Positions 10,835 through 22,519 are shown, counted from the first letter of the stretch. The stretch is DNA of 64,000 nucleotides from Telmatactis stephensoni (GCA_029948255.1 JALIZF010001795.1:558001-622000); one strand, 5' to 3'. Program-made: numbers and translations. Notes: generated from the letters alone by a model not told the origin.

Positions 10835-12700
10835 ATTAATCTCACAGCACCTGAAAAAAGGTTAACTTTTGTGGCTTGTTTGTCAGGGTGGTATCTATGT
10901 CTTTAACATCATGGATCGTCAGTCTGGAGGAGTTTCCTTGATCCTTGTCTCAATATTTGAATGTGTGGTCGTGGGCTGGTGCTATGGTGAGTCTTGTATT
11001 TAATCAATATGGGAACAGCTTTAACAGAGTGAAGGAGGGGCTGAAAATCGCAAAATCGCAAAGAAAAATGGACAAACAAAACCTAACGAAAATCATCAAA
11101 ATTCCCAACACCGCAGTAAAAATTTGAAATCACCGAAATACCGAGCGAAAAATGGTCTGCAACTACTTCATCACCGTATACCCTTCGCCCCTTCAAAGTG
11201 ACAAACGGTTCCTGTGTTATGCGTTATACTGCGTGATACGTGATCGAACCCAAGGTTTTAATACGTGATATTCTTTTGAAAAATAACCTTATTCATAATT
11301 GCGTCAAAATTGGTCACGTGTTTGATTGGGCCCCAATTTTTCGCATGATTGGTACCCCCTGTGGAATTGCTTATTGCTTTCATTCAATTGCGTCAAATTT
11401 GATACTGTCATTCTACCAATAGGGGTTGATCGCTTTAGCGATGACATACAAAAAATGCTTGGTCATCGACCCAACCTTTACTTTCGTCTTTGCTGGAAAT
11501 ACATTTCTCCTACAGTTGTTACTGTAAGTAATTAATGCATTTTATGACTGTGTAAAGAGCTTGTAAATGGCACGCTCATTGTACGTACAGCACAGCTATA
11601 ATAATATGTTTGTTTGCTGATCTTTCAGCTCATATTTATCTGGAGTATTTCTAGTTGGACTGGAATGACCTTTGAAGGCTACAGGTACCCTTTATCTGGA
11701 GAGTTGATAGGATGGGGTCTTTGCCTATCTTCGATCCTTTGCATACCAGGGTATGCTGTCTGGTATCTGCTGAGATCACATGGAACACTTCGAAAGGTGA
11801 GCGATTCAATCTTTGATCTGCTAAAGGAGTTGAATTTGGTAAGCTACTGTAGATGATAGGGATAAAATTTCAATAGCCTTGTTTGGAGGATTCACCTACT
11901 GTCGGAGCAAAGACTCTACCAGCGCGTCGATCGCCGAAGCGTCGGCAGGGCGGCAAAAAGGTTTCTCTAATTATTAGAAAGTAACTAGGTGTGGATGCGT
12001 GTGAAGTTAGGGGACTGAGAAAACTCGACGACGTTAACATGTCTAACATCAGGTATGAAATTTAACAAGAGGGAGTGGAGAAGGGCGGAGAAAGAAAATT
12101 GGAGGAGCGGCGAGAAATAGTAAATGCAGAATATTCCAAGCAATGATCAGAAACATTTTGGTACAATTTCAGAGAATCAAATTGGGGTTTACAGCAACGT
12201 CTAGCTGCGTCATAGACATGCAGAACGCGCCAGCTCCTGGACCAAAACCTGAATTCACGGTAGTCAACATACTACCAAGGTTGACATCGTCTGCTGTTGA
12301 CATCTCCTCAACAGATAAAATCAATGTGTTAAAGCGTGTTAACAGGTAAGTAAGTCAACCAAACATAAAATACATTGACGCCCCTCTTCAACGGCCAGGT
12401 TTTTGTAACAGGTGTGAGGGGGTTTATGAGATACTGTATGAAATTGAGGGTACCTGGCTCAGTCAGCCAGGCAAGACTATAATTTTATATATCTAAAAGA
12501 TCATTGGGCGTGGGAGAAGCCATGAATGAATATAGTTGTAACTACCATGTAAACTTTTAATTATAGCGCCGAGCTTTCGGACAGAGCGTCCATCTTCAGG
12601 GCAGATGAAAATGTTACATTCGTTACATTTACATTGCGCGAGAGATGTTCAAAACAGTGCACGCCATGTATCCGTGAAACAACTACTAGTTTGTACATAA

Positions 12701-12854
12701 TAGAGTGATTTTCATCGGACTGTGAAAAAGTTGCTAAGCTAATACACACTAGTAGATCCCAATTCCATTGTTTCCTTTTGTTGAATTTGAATTGGACTGC
12801 TATACACTAATAGCTAGCTAGTTAGTGTTTCACAGTCCGATGAAAATCACTCTA
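12701..12854. mobile_element. MITE family A (TAGAGTG ends), copy 1
   Basis: A 154-bp element with terminal inverted repeats of about 26 bp starting TAGAGTGATTTTCATCGGAC. Closely related copies lie at 29711-29861, and relatives with changed inner TIR sequence at 37207-37340, 43135-43279 and 57173-57318. It has no coding capacity and lies just downstream of the SLC6 stop. Confidence 0.8.
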
Positions 12855-12859
12855 GTGCA

Positions 12860-13620
12860 ATAATACAATTTATATTAAGTTTTACTTCATGGATATATGG
12901 CGTGCACTCTATCATACCAACAAAAGCAAATGCAAACAATCATATGGTGAACGGAAAAGTTTATTTTCTCACACCAAAATGTTTGGTTTCAGTGAGCCAG
13001 ACGATTTAAGGAAAGTGGCACTTCTGCGCTCAATGAAGATCAATATGGAAAGCGTTGTATGAAGGACTTTTTTAATTAGTTCATAGTTATTGTAGAGAGC
13101 TTGTAACGATTGTCCAAAAATATACTCACAAACTGACAACGTCATCTGTATAGTGTGGTGGTATACACGCGGAGTACATAGTGTCCATAGTTTATCAGAA
13201 CAACTGAAATGCCTCAATTAATTACGAGTCGAATTTGGTTGTTTTGTTAATTCAATCACAAACCAAAGATGACTCAAATATGAGGACCCTTTGAAAATGT
13301 TTGCTTTGTTGTTGAGTCATCGATCTGTCATACTGATTCACGGTCATGTTATCGATTTCCGGTTTTTCTTATAAACCCACATTTACTTGTTCCCAGGCTC
13401 CTTTTGTAGCCTTTTCAAGTTTTGGTGAGGGAGGGGTCCTACAGGAATTTCTAGCTATCATAACGTGTGAGTTCACAGTTTGGTTTCCCTGTGTGAACTA
13501 CTGCACCGGAAATAAAACACCTCGCAAGTAGTTTCCGAAGTAGTTCACAGGAAGTAAAACACCTCGCAAGTAGTTCACACAGGAAACCCACAGTCAAACC
13601 AAGCACAAATTTACCATTCC
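12860..13620. other. No recognisable gene
   Basis: No protein family is recognisable. About 13505-13575 holds a short direct repeat (CACCTCGCAAGTAGTT twice). The block is spacer DNA between the arms of the large inverted duplication. Confidence 0.5.
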
Positions 13621-13632
13621 AACTTGATTCTG

Positions 13633-13666
13633 ATTGGCTAAAATCGGCGTGACAAAAGTATAAAAG
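13633..13666 (+). promoter_or_regulatory. Candidate TATA promoter with CCAAT box
   Basis: A TATAAAAG at 13659-13666 follows an inverted CCAAT box (ATTGGCT, 13633-13639) by about 20 bp. No gene of size follows; the first ATG, near 13724, opens only about nine codons. It may be an orphan promoter from a transposable element. Confidence 0.3.
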
Positions 13667-14059
13667 GGCCAGCCTACCCTGGTGAGGTTCTCTGTCGAGT
13701 CGAGTTGGAAACTACTTAGTCAAAATGCTACATCCGCCCCTGATGCACAAGTAGGAGGAGTTTCCTTTTGCTGGTAATATATGGAAACTTAAAGAAGAAG
13801 AGGAAATGTATTAAATAACTTGGAAAATACTAAAACATGCTTCTCCATCTTCAAACCTCTGCAACTTATGCCTATGGGAGAAGTATTTCATAATTTGCAA
13901 ACCTAGTTTGGGAACACTAAGGCCCTGTTCACTCTACAGTTCTGTGAATGCATAGTGTCACATTTAGCACAGTAACGAGCATCAAAAATAATTCTATCAG
14001 TTGGCTTTCTACGATGTCTGCTTTTACATGCATCACATGATAAACTCTCGAATCTACAA

Positions 14060-15750
14060 AAATATCATAATATTGAATGAAGATTGGGCTCCTCAGTCCC
14101 GCACTCGGGATTAGACTGGGATTTGCTTTTGATTGAACGTAAACAGCGCCGTGCGACTAAGTACATCCTTACACCCAGTAAGGCTGGTACTGTAGATCTG
14201 TCCCACAGAGATAGGCTAATTAAACTAGACATGGTCCCAATTTGGTATTGGTTTAAGTATTTAGATAGCGTATTTTTTACAAATGTCGTCTCAAACTCTT
14301 TAATCTTGATATCTCTAAATATGTAACTTCTTACGGAGATTCCTTTAGATTAACAAGAAACGCAGCAGCTGATACCAATTACAAACCTAATTTAACTAAA
14401 ACGTCAACTTTTAAGGTGACTCGAAGTAGTTGTTTTCAGACCGCACGGCATATTTTCATTTGGCGCAATGGACAACTTAATGCGCACCAATGGACTTGGT
14501 TTATACACCAAATATGAGGATAAGATTGAAATTTTAAATGGTGTTGTAATTAAGTCGATCAACGTTTTTGATTTAAAATAGCGAAAATCGAACATCGTCA
14601 AAAATGGTTTTCCTCTAATATCTCGCAAAATTGATGAGCTTCAGACAAGCGGTAAACTGCATAGAAAAATTCAGACAAATGCACAGCATTTCAACGTGAT
14701 TTTAGGAGAGATAATCTGTTTGATTTTCTTTAAATCACCAAAGTTTCCACAGATGCTGTATTTCTATTCTTGGATATAACGACAGCGTAAAAAATACTCG
14801 AAGTACGCAAAACACCACGAGAACACTGTGGAAATATTGCTAAAATATACACTTACCTTACGTGAAAAAGCCGACTTTCAACTCTTCATCGATGTCAAGA
14901 TATATTTTTTTCTTTCCAAGTTTCTTGTGAGACATTTTCTCCGCAACTTGTACATCAGAAGTTGTTCTTGAAAATTTCAAAAACGCAGGATTATTTTTGC
15001 TTGGCGTTTAAGTAGGGCATTACTTGTTCTATACACAGCAATATTGCAACAGCTCATTCAAATACGAGCACTAAAACGACCCGAAACTTACACCTGATGT
15101 TGACCCAAACACCAGCTCAATACTTGCATTGAGACAACCATTCGACTCGCTTATTAGCATATTGCACTCGCAAATTGTTCACAGCACGTGCAAGTGCGTA
15201 GCATAAATTTGCATAGAGTTCCACCCTACATGCATCAGGGACCGGAAATACGATTAAATTCTTTTATTTTCTTTATTTGGTGATGTTTACTGCTAATTAG
15301 TTGATATTATTTCCCAAATATTAAAAAATAATGTCTCCCCAACCTAAAAACATACAAATATTAGAAGTGAAAGTTCTTCTAAAGCGAATTTTTTATTTCC
15401 GGTTCCTGATGCATGTAGCGTGGAACTCTATGCTACGCACTTGATATTCTTTGGAATGCTCTGCCTCTTGAAATGAAGAAATATACCTCCTTGTCGTCTT
15501 TCAAAAAGAAACTCCATGCACACTATAAATCGCTCCTACTAGTTTAGCTTTTGATCCAGATCCAATTAGAACTTTTAAAACAATCTGTTTGCTGTCGATA
15601 GGAAATGCTTTTTTCTTTTTTTCTTTTTAATCTATATATTGTAGTATTGTTTATGTGTACATCGTAATTTGTATGGGGCTTTGCATGTATGGACTTCGAG
15701 TCTTTTCATTGTCCATTTGAAGCTATTAAATAAAAAAATAAAAAATTAAT
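14060..15750 (+). mobile_element. 3' end of a LINE, interrupted by insertions
   Basis: The frame at 14084-14326 contains LLLIERKQRRATKYIL and RDRLIKLDMVPIWYWFKYL, typical of the region after the reverse transcriptase of CR1/L2/jockey-type LINEs. The terminal block resumes at about 15440-15545 (DILWNALPLEMKKYTSLSSF) and stops at TAG, followed by a 3' UTR and an A-rich tail near 15725-15750. Between them, about 14650-15440 is inserted sequence. The fragment is non-functional. Confidence 0.75.
15192..15441. mobile_element. MITE inserted in the LINE fragment
   Basis: Inverted ends of about 55 bp (AGTGCGTAGCAT, AGAGTTCCA, CATGCATCAGGGACCGGAAA, with the mirror at 15395-15441) flank an AT-rich centre. 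The right end abuts the resumption of LINE coding sequence. Confidence 0.65.
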
Positions 15751-16241
15751 AAGATTGTACCAGGCTACATTTTAGCTGCTGAACAATCAGAATCATTGTA
15801 TTAAGTTGCACGAAAAATTCACCAATTGGTTTGTCTAGTAATTAAACAAATCAAAGCGATAATTTTAAAGCTTTCCAAATATGGGACTTATTTGTTCCAT
15901 ATAAGGAAAAAAAGCAATCCCATAAGTCCCTTGCGAAGCTCTGCCTTGACGGCCATATTGAGCCAACATCTCCTAATAATGTCTCAAGAGATTTGAGAAA
16001 ATATCTAATTGACTTTAATAACAACAACAAAGTTAATAATAACAACATGAGTTTCCATTCACAAGTCTCATGCATTAATATCCTTAGGGGTCTGCACCTG
16101 TAACAGTAGAAAGACACAAGGATAAGTGAAAGCAGTACTTAATGTGAGCGAGGTGGGCGAGGAGGGAAATAAGTGAATTCTTCGTGCACCTTTATAGAAT
16201 TCTGATTGTTCAGTAGCTACTATGTAGCCTGGTACAATCTT
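15751..16241. mobile_element. Foldback element with about 65-bp inverted ends
   Basis: AAGATTGTACCAGGCTACAT begins at 15751, and its inverted copy ends at 16241; similarity continues about 65 bp inward. It follows directly after the A-rich tail of the LINE. There is no recognisable transposase. Confidence 0.6.
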
Positions 16242-16839
16242 CAATTCTATTACAGGATGCACTTTGAATTCACTAATTGGTTCGTTTTAAAGCAGGATCT
16301 CACCTGTAAGCACTGCTTCAGCAAATGCCCTTGAGTATTGCGGTCTGTAGTAGAAGCGGTTAAAGGTCGTTTTCTCTTGTTCAGTTAGCAGTTTGAAGGA
16401 TATCCTTGATTGTAACAACTCTGTCTTTGGCTGCTGAACCGAGCTGCACCTCTTGTAGAATGAGCCTTGAATATTGCAGTATCAACACCTGCATCTCTCA
16501 TTATGTCCTTAAGCTATCTTCCAATCGAAGCTGATGAAAATGGTTTGTGGGGTTGTTGCGGGGAGTTAACGAACTTTATTATAACAGACAAAACGATTTT
16601 TGTTGATAAGTTTCCATCAGTTAGCTCAGTAGTAGTAGAGGTTAAAGGAGGGTCTAATCCCATAGTTATTTCTCAATAGATTTTTTGCACCAAAATTCGC
16701 TACTTTTTCAAAGTCCAGAGGGCCGGGTATGCTGTCCAAGTAAGATTTTTATCGCACAAGGGCATCGACCATCTAAAATGCTTTACCGTGCCTTCGCGAT
16801 TACTCCGACAAGTAACGACCATTTACAATTGCAATGCTT

Positions 16840-16970
16840 GGAGGATTTCATGACAGCCATGTTTGTGGGCAAGTACAATAGAAAGTTTTTGAATTAGAAA
16901 ATATTCCATTTCTCTTGGGAAAAAGCTCTATTATTTTGACCACAAACATGGCTTCCGTGAAATCCCTCCT
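16840..16970. mobile_element. MITE private to the right arm
   Basis: Inverted ends (GGAGGATTTCATGACAGCCA and its mirror) enclose about 70 bp. The left arm at about 9960 lacks it and joins the flanks directly, giving an empty site. Confidence 0.7.
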
Positions 16971-17086
16971 ATATTTGGGCTCTATTTGTCGATAAAATAG
17001 CTTGTAGAACATAGCAATAATAAAAAAAATGTAGCAATGCGTTTATAAATTGTCTTATACCTGGCTATCAATACCCAGTAAAAATA

Positions 17087-17147
17087 GCATAGCAAAGAAT
17101 AAAATTACCCATAAAGGTGAAATGGACAATTTTGTTCTTTGCTATGC
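17087..17147. repeat. Snap-back palindrome in SLC6 pseudogene TM8 exon
   Basis: 17087-17112 and 17122-17147 are inverted copies (23 of 26 positions pair) separated by 9 bp. The left-arm exon has only one orientation of this sequence. The second arm therefore arose by copying neighbouring exon sequence in reverse, adding about 28 bp and destroying the reading frame. Confidence 0.8.
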
Positions 17148-17383
17148 CAATTGGCATCTTGGCAATGCTCTCTGGGTAGACAACAAAAGCCAGCTAGTCC
17201 TGGACCTAACAGAAAAAGAACAGCAACAACACAATTTAGGTCTTTTCAATAAGTATCCTGAAATATGGTAATGAACTTCGATTTCTTTCAGCATGTTTTT
17301 CCCCCTTTTAACCGCCGAAATCTCTATCCTATACGTAACATGCCGCATGTCGGCGACGATTCAGCGATTTGTCTGGATGCATA

Positions 17384-17790
17384 GTCCAGACCCAGGCCTC
17401 TTTTCACCCCGCTACGCTTCGGTAAAACAGAGTCCAGAAGAATTTGCATGCGCATGCGTTACATGAACCAATCAGACACCGTAACATTTTGGTGTGACCT
17501 GGTTACAAAGCTATAGTTGAAATTATCTGAATTAAATCAGCTATATGGGGCTCATTTTGAAAACGAATTCATCGAAGCAGTTAAGTATACCTTCACTTGT
17601 ACGAAGAACACGTTTTTACCCAAATTGGAGCAAATCCAAGCCCTGTGTGACTTATCAAAAGGCCTTATAACCAGGTCACACCAAAATTTTACGGTGTTTG
17701 ATTGGTTCATGTAACGCATGCGCATGCAAGTTCTTCTGGACTCTGTTTTACCGAAGCGTAGTGGGGTGAAAAGAGGCCTGGGTCTGGACT
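17384..17790. mobile_element. Long-TIR MITE private to the right arm
   Basis: Terminal inverted repeats of well over 100 bp start with AGTCCAGACCCAGGCCTC and include CGCATGCGTTACATGAACCA. The left arm near 7945 carries the uninterrupted flank. Flanking copies of roughly TCTGGATGCAT suggest a target-site duplication of about 9-11 bp. Confidence 0.75.
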
Positions 17791-18553
17791 ATCTGGATGT
17801 ATGGTCCGATATTTTTGGTTTTGCATAAAATTAGCATACTAATTTGCTTTGGGCAACGGGCTGGAGCCCTGTCATTATTATCTACGTCAATAACATTTCT
17901 CTTTTTTTTTCTGTTTTTAATGGATTGTATCTTTACTAATTTTTACAAAAATTTCTGGTCTTCAATGAAGAAAACAATACAAACTCTCTACATTAGCGTG
18001 ATGCTTTCAAATCTTGCGTAATTAAAACAAAAACAAAAACAAATTCCCTGTGAAATAATAGTTATTCAATAAAATTGTTATTCTGCTTTCCAAAGGCCAG
18101 CCGGACCTCTAATATTGAGCACTCCCTAATCCAAGTCGAATACGGTGGAAATCGGACCTCCCTCCGTCTTATGCCGGGCTCCCTGTGCCTTTGTACCTTC
18201 TCAAACTGAGCGGGACTAAACCGCCATGTGACTTTCAGCCATTTTAGTTGAGTTGAGTTGAGTTCAAGAGCCAATTTCATAAGAATACTGTTTACTGTTA
18301 CCCTACTGTTACCCTAGCAGCTATAAAATTGCTTAATAGATATCAGACATAACAGTTGTATAGAGAACCATAAGACAAGCGCTGTCAAAGGCAGCTCATA
18401 TCAGAATTAAATGCCTTTTTAAGCGATATTTGGCTCGCTTTCACGAGCGAACACACGGGTGCGTCTAATTTGGGAGAGAGGGGATGAACTGTATGCAAAC
18501 ATAAAGTTAATTATGTGTAGCGAATACGTACGTTTGACAGTTATTTTGCAAAA

Positions 18554-18635
18554 TAAGCTGCGGTCTTGGGGGACTAATAGTTTTTGGAAGCTACAACAGC
18601 TTTCGAAAACAATGAGTCCCCAAGACCGCAGCTTA
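18554..18635. repeat. Snap-back palindrome in SLC6 pseudogene TM7-region exon
   Basis: 18554-18592 and 18598-18635 are inverted copies with a 5-bp loop. The intact left-arm exon contains only a short native inverted repeat (TTTTGGAAGCT, loop, AGCTTCCAAAA at 7359-7385). Here it has been extended outward into a hairpin that replaces the rest of the exon and its splice donor. Confidence 0.85.
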
Positions 18636-19390
18636 GCGAGAAGAAAATCTGCGATGCCGCTTCTACCCAGGCCTGTATAGTAAAAATGTACTCATTCGTT
18701 AGTATCAATGAATAAACTTAGCAACAACCACATGAATGACACGGCTGAAAAACGCATTGCGCATGCTCGAAAATTCGGCGGGAATTTCTTCGTGTTTGCA
18801 AATAAAATTTCTAGAACGCGTGTTATAGTTTCAAACCCATCTTGTCGTTCATCATGGATAGATATATCACCTGTGGATCCAGTAAACGAGAAAAGTCTGG
18901 ATTCAAATAAAACATGACCCCTTTGTAAGCACCAGGTAGAGTAGCACCGCGGACATGTACAATCAGGATTATAAGGATGACATAGGGGAATGTAGCGGAG
19001 AAATATGCAACCTGAATAGAAAGCTAAGATAACGCAAAAAATTAGTATTGGTAGATTTGGCAAACGCGATGCTGCATGAAAATGGGCGTTGCCAAGCTCA
19101 CTGAGCAATGGTGTTAAACCAAAATAACCGTTGACATGATGTCGCCAACGTTTGAAAACTGAGCATAATAGCAAGTGAAATCATGCACTACGAGCATGTG
19201 AGATCATCTCACATATCGTACTCAAAATGTGTCGTGTTATTCGCTAAATATATCTGATACCATCAAGTCTCAATGATCATTAACAGAGTAACAGGGAAAT
19301 TTATCAAATCTCTAAATGTTGTAATAAAGTACTGCTATTTATGAGAGCAAAAGGGAAAAAAGAATTACGTTTGCTTCCCTTTCCTTTTCA

Positions 19391-19827
19391 CAGGGGCGTA
19401 CAGGGGTTTTCAGGTGACGTGTGATCGGGCATTTTTGTTTTTCGTGATTCGGGATTCTAATAAATCATTTCTCGTGATCCGTGCATGACACTTCTATCAT
19501 GACACGTGAAAAGCCGAAATAATGGCGTGACACGTGAAAAGCCGAAAAACTGGCGTCCCATGACTCGGGATTTTTCGATTTTATTTTTCGTGACAGACAG
19601 ACAGAAGTGTTTTATTTGGTGTCTTATATAACTATATCTCGACATTTTTCCAAATAAGTTTGTAATTAATTTAAAAAAAAAATCATTTACAATTATGAAT
19701 GGCAAGAACTATCTCTTCAATACAAGATTTCTTTTAGAAAAACATTTAAACACAAACCTTGCTGCTGCTACTTGCTATTTTTCGTGATCCGTGACAAAGA
19801 CACCCCCCCCCCCCCCGTACGCCCCTG
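19391..19827. mobile_element. hAT-like MITE with empty site in left arm
   Basis: The ends CAGGGGCGTAC and GTACGCCCCTG are perfect inverted repeats. The flanks both read TTTTCA (19385-19390 and 19828-19833), and the left arm near 6275 has a single copy, so this is a clean insertion with a target duplication of about 6-8 bp. CAGGGGCGTA-type ends are typical of hAT elements. It carries internal GACACGTGAAAAGCCGAAA repeats and a poly-C run. Confidence 0.8.
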
Positions 19828-20544
19828 TTTTCAGTCTCTCCTACTTTCAAACTTTTCATCGAACTCAGTGATAAGCAGTGTTATACTAAGAGGTGGAAAG
19901 ATCGTATTTCATTTTGTCTAGTACTCGCGGCAGGCGTAATTGGTAGAGTCATAAGTTGTTTTTCTTTCGTCGTCGTGAGCTGTTTACCCTGCCGAGTGAA
20001 CAGCATGTTTACAAAAGGAATTCAACTAGATTACTTTGACGGTACTTGATAGAATGCGAAGACACATGCAAACTGCGCGCGCCTTATTTACATAAGCCAA
20101 CAGGTCGCCAATATGAAATATGTCCCACATTCAAGATATTTTTAATAATCGTTCCGGTTTCCTATTTTTCCTGTTCCGATTTTTTTTTCTCATCTTCAAC
20201 TCGTGCAAGTTGCAAATGCATGATAATATTGCACAAGTAGCACAACTGATTTACAAAGCAAAGCTGAATAATCGAAGCTACAAACATTACTGACCAACTT
20301 GCGTGACATCAACGTAAAGCTAGCGAGTCAGTAAATGCTAGACAATTTTCTTACCTTGCCAGATGACTTAATTCCATATAAGACGCAGAGAAACACGATG
20401 ACCCAGGCAACAAGCAAAGATATAGCCAGCGGCTGACGAATTTCCCCTGTCACCTCCATCCCTGATGTCATTTGCAAGATAAAATTTCTTCAAATAGAGA
20501 TGATATTAATTACTCGAGATTCAAATTCACTAAAATCATCAAAA

Positions 20545-20926
20545 CCTGATGACGTCACAGTGACCAAATATTGTGTTGTAAACTTCAACGAAAAATGCGG
20601 TCGCGGGTATTACTAAAGAGTTCAAAGTAACCATGCTTAACTGTGAGCCTGGATGTGCTTCACAACATACAGCCCGAAAAACTTGTCATCCACTTTACAT
20701 TGTTGAGTTTTTCCATTTTTAAAAGAAATATGTAAAAGTCACGTGACCTGTTTTGGGCTTTATCTCACTAAAGAAAAACTGTAGTCAGGTTTTCCAGGTT
20801 GTTTGTTTGGAAGCACATTAAGGCTCATAGTTAAGCATGGTTACTTTCAAGACTGGTGTTATACCCACGACCGCATTTTGCTTTGAAGTTTACAATACAA
20901 TATTTCATCACTGTGACGTCATCAGG
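20545..20926. mobile_element. Foldback MITE with CRE-containing ends
   Basis: Inverted ends start CCTGATGACGTCACAGTGA and extend about 110 bp or more inward with scattered mismatches. The left-arm intron at 5542-5617 is only 76 bp and lacks it. Each end carries a TGACGTCA octamer. Confidence 0.75.
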
Positions 20927-21453
20927 TCACGTGACATCTTAAAAGTACCCTCAAAAATTTAAGGACGTCGAGTTTAGTAAATTATAGAAGAAAAACGTTC
21001 ATTTAGATGTTCTTTGTCTTCAAAATATTTTTTTATCCAAAATTTATACAATTAGTGATTGACCCAGGCCTTAATATACTCGAGAAAAACTACTTACTGC
21101 CAGTACTCCTGGCTTGGTGTTGTGAGTTGACAGTCTTTAGATAGACCAATAGATAAACACTTTGCTACGGAATCACCACCGGGCTCTCTGTGGCACAATT
21201 AGAACTCAATTAGAACTATTCTCAAATACCATAAATTTAATTAGTTTCTTTTGTGGGTAATAATCAAATTGGGTTTCCTGTGTCTTAGTGATGATGTACA
21301 TAATCAAAATCTCCGTGTTCATATTGTTGGGTTTCCTGTGTAGCACACAATAACGGTTGCTAAGCTACTACTTACAAGCACTTGTTTGTGTTCCAAGAGT
21401 TAGAGCACGACGTAAAGGGAATGTTCCCTTTGACGCTGTTAAAGAGGAACATT

Positions 21454-21532
21454 AGACTCCAAGCAATAATCACGTTGTAGTATATGGAGATTTAATCTCC
21501 ATATACTACAACGTAATTATTGCTTGGAGTCT
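21454..21532. repeat. Snap-back palindrome in SLC6 pseudogene TM3 exon
   Basis: 21454-21492 and 21494-21532 pair at 38 of 39 positions around a single-base centre. In the left arm the upstream half of this exon encodes TM3 (GIGIAMLIISALIAI). Here that half is replaced by a reverse copy of the downstream half. Confidence 0.85.
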
Positions 21533-21967
21533 ATGACTGTACCAATCCCTGGCAATTATAGAAAAGATACCATTATGAATATGGAGAAAACGCTGTTATT
21601 GCATTCAAACATTTAGAAACGTGATGAGTACACCAACAGTATTGTGCCGACCTACTCTGCCGGGACGTGCCCCTCGCCCCCCCCCCCCCCCCCCAAAATT
21701 TTTTTTCATCAAGATAATAAGAAATATGCGCAACAACCTGCAAAACACTATGGTAGTTGGAGTCCAGCAAAAATCTAACAACGATCAAGCATCTAGTAAC
21801 ATTTCTATTTTCTTATGCTGAAATACTTAAATTATCTGTAAAGAAATGACAAAGATAGATTTCTGTGCTTTATTCAGCGGGAATGAAAAAGTGCAAGGAC
21901 TCAGTTTCCCATCATGCTTTGTTCTAGAAAATGGCGCTGTGCAGATTATCTACTGGCATAGATAATG

Positions 21968-22165
21968 CCAATAGTGGTGGGTGAGGTAGTGGTTAAGCCA
22001 CTCGCCTCTCACCGCTGTGGTCCAATGGGGTTGGATTTGCTGGTTCTAATCCTGGGGATTGCCACATGTGAGTAGAGTTTGTTTAAATATGTTGTTCTCT
22101 ACCATGCCACGAGGGTTTTTTCTCCGGGTTCTCCGGTTTTTCCTCCCTCAGCAAAAATCAACACT
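21968..22165 (+). mobile_element. tRNA-derived SINE (right-arm copy)
   Basis: Mirrored copy of the SINE at 4430-4612, with the A-box-like segment near 21980 and a diverged B-box near 22040. Its presence at the same relative place in both arms shows it was inserted before the duplication. Confidence 0.65.
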
Positions 22166-22519
22166 GATGTGTTTTTAAATTGTATGCAGAGTATATCGAA
22201 TGTAGGGCCGGTAGTGAGTGTGCGGATGAGTCTCGAAGATATTAGCAGAAATGCTACTCAGAAAATCCGAGGATAAATAAAGAATATTTATTTTATTTTT
22301 AATATGTGTTGCGCGCGTCATACGTAAAAAACGCCGTGAAATGATTATGGACCATTGCAGTTGATTGATGGGGTTTGTTTGATTGATTTCAATCGATCAC
22401 GGCAAAAATAATTTCCACACTAAACGTTCTCTACCTTTACTTAGTGGACAGATCTTTTTCCACAGCTGTAAAGCACCACGTCTAAAATATATATTGGCCA
22501 AGTGCTAACTCCATTTATA

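Larger units (their letters stand above)
2231..12349 (+). pseudogene. SLC6 Na+/Cl- neurotransmitter transporter, damaged copy
   Basis: Encodes a plasma-membrane symporter of the SLC6 family (GABA, glycine or taurine type; substrate not determinable). Exons with matching phases: 2231-2381 (TM1, motif [14 protein letters not shown]), 5117-5268 (TM3), 5452-5541 (extracellular loop with EPGGDS), 5618-5750, 6649-6783 (TM6, ATFPYVIL), 7292-7395, 9064-9188, 9757-9870 (TM8), 10165-10293, 10887-10986, 11423-11523, 11629-11796 and 12173-12349 (stop TAA). The exon for the end of TM1 and TM2 is missing between 2382 and 5116. One extra base near 5173-5178 and one near 9838-9841 break the frame; exon phases and the right-arm copy confirm that the first is an insertion. 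The last six exons are intact. The gene is either recently disabled or mis-sequenced at two sites. The tail after TM12 is hydrophilic. The start is chosen because TM1 follows 25 residues later, as in the family. Confidence 0.85.

Noticed and set aside
18692..19174. 160-codon minus-strand frame overlapping the TM6 exon
   Set aside because: The SLC6 TM6 exon lies in another frame of the same strand (18871-19011). The long frame is coincidental and has no family resemblance.
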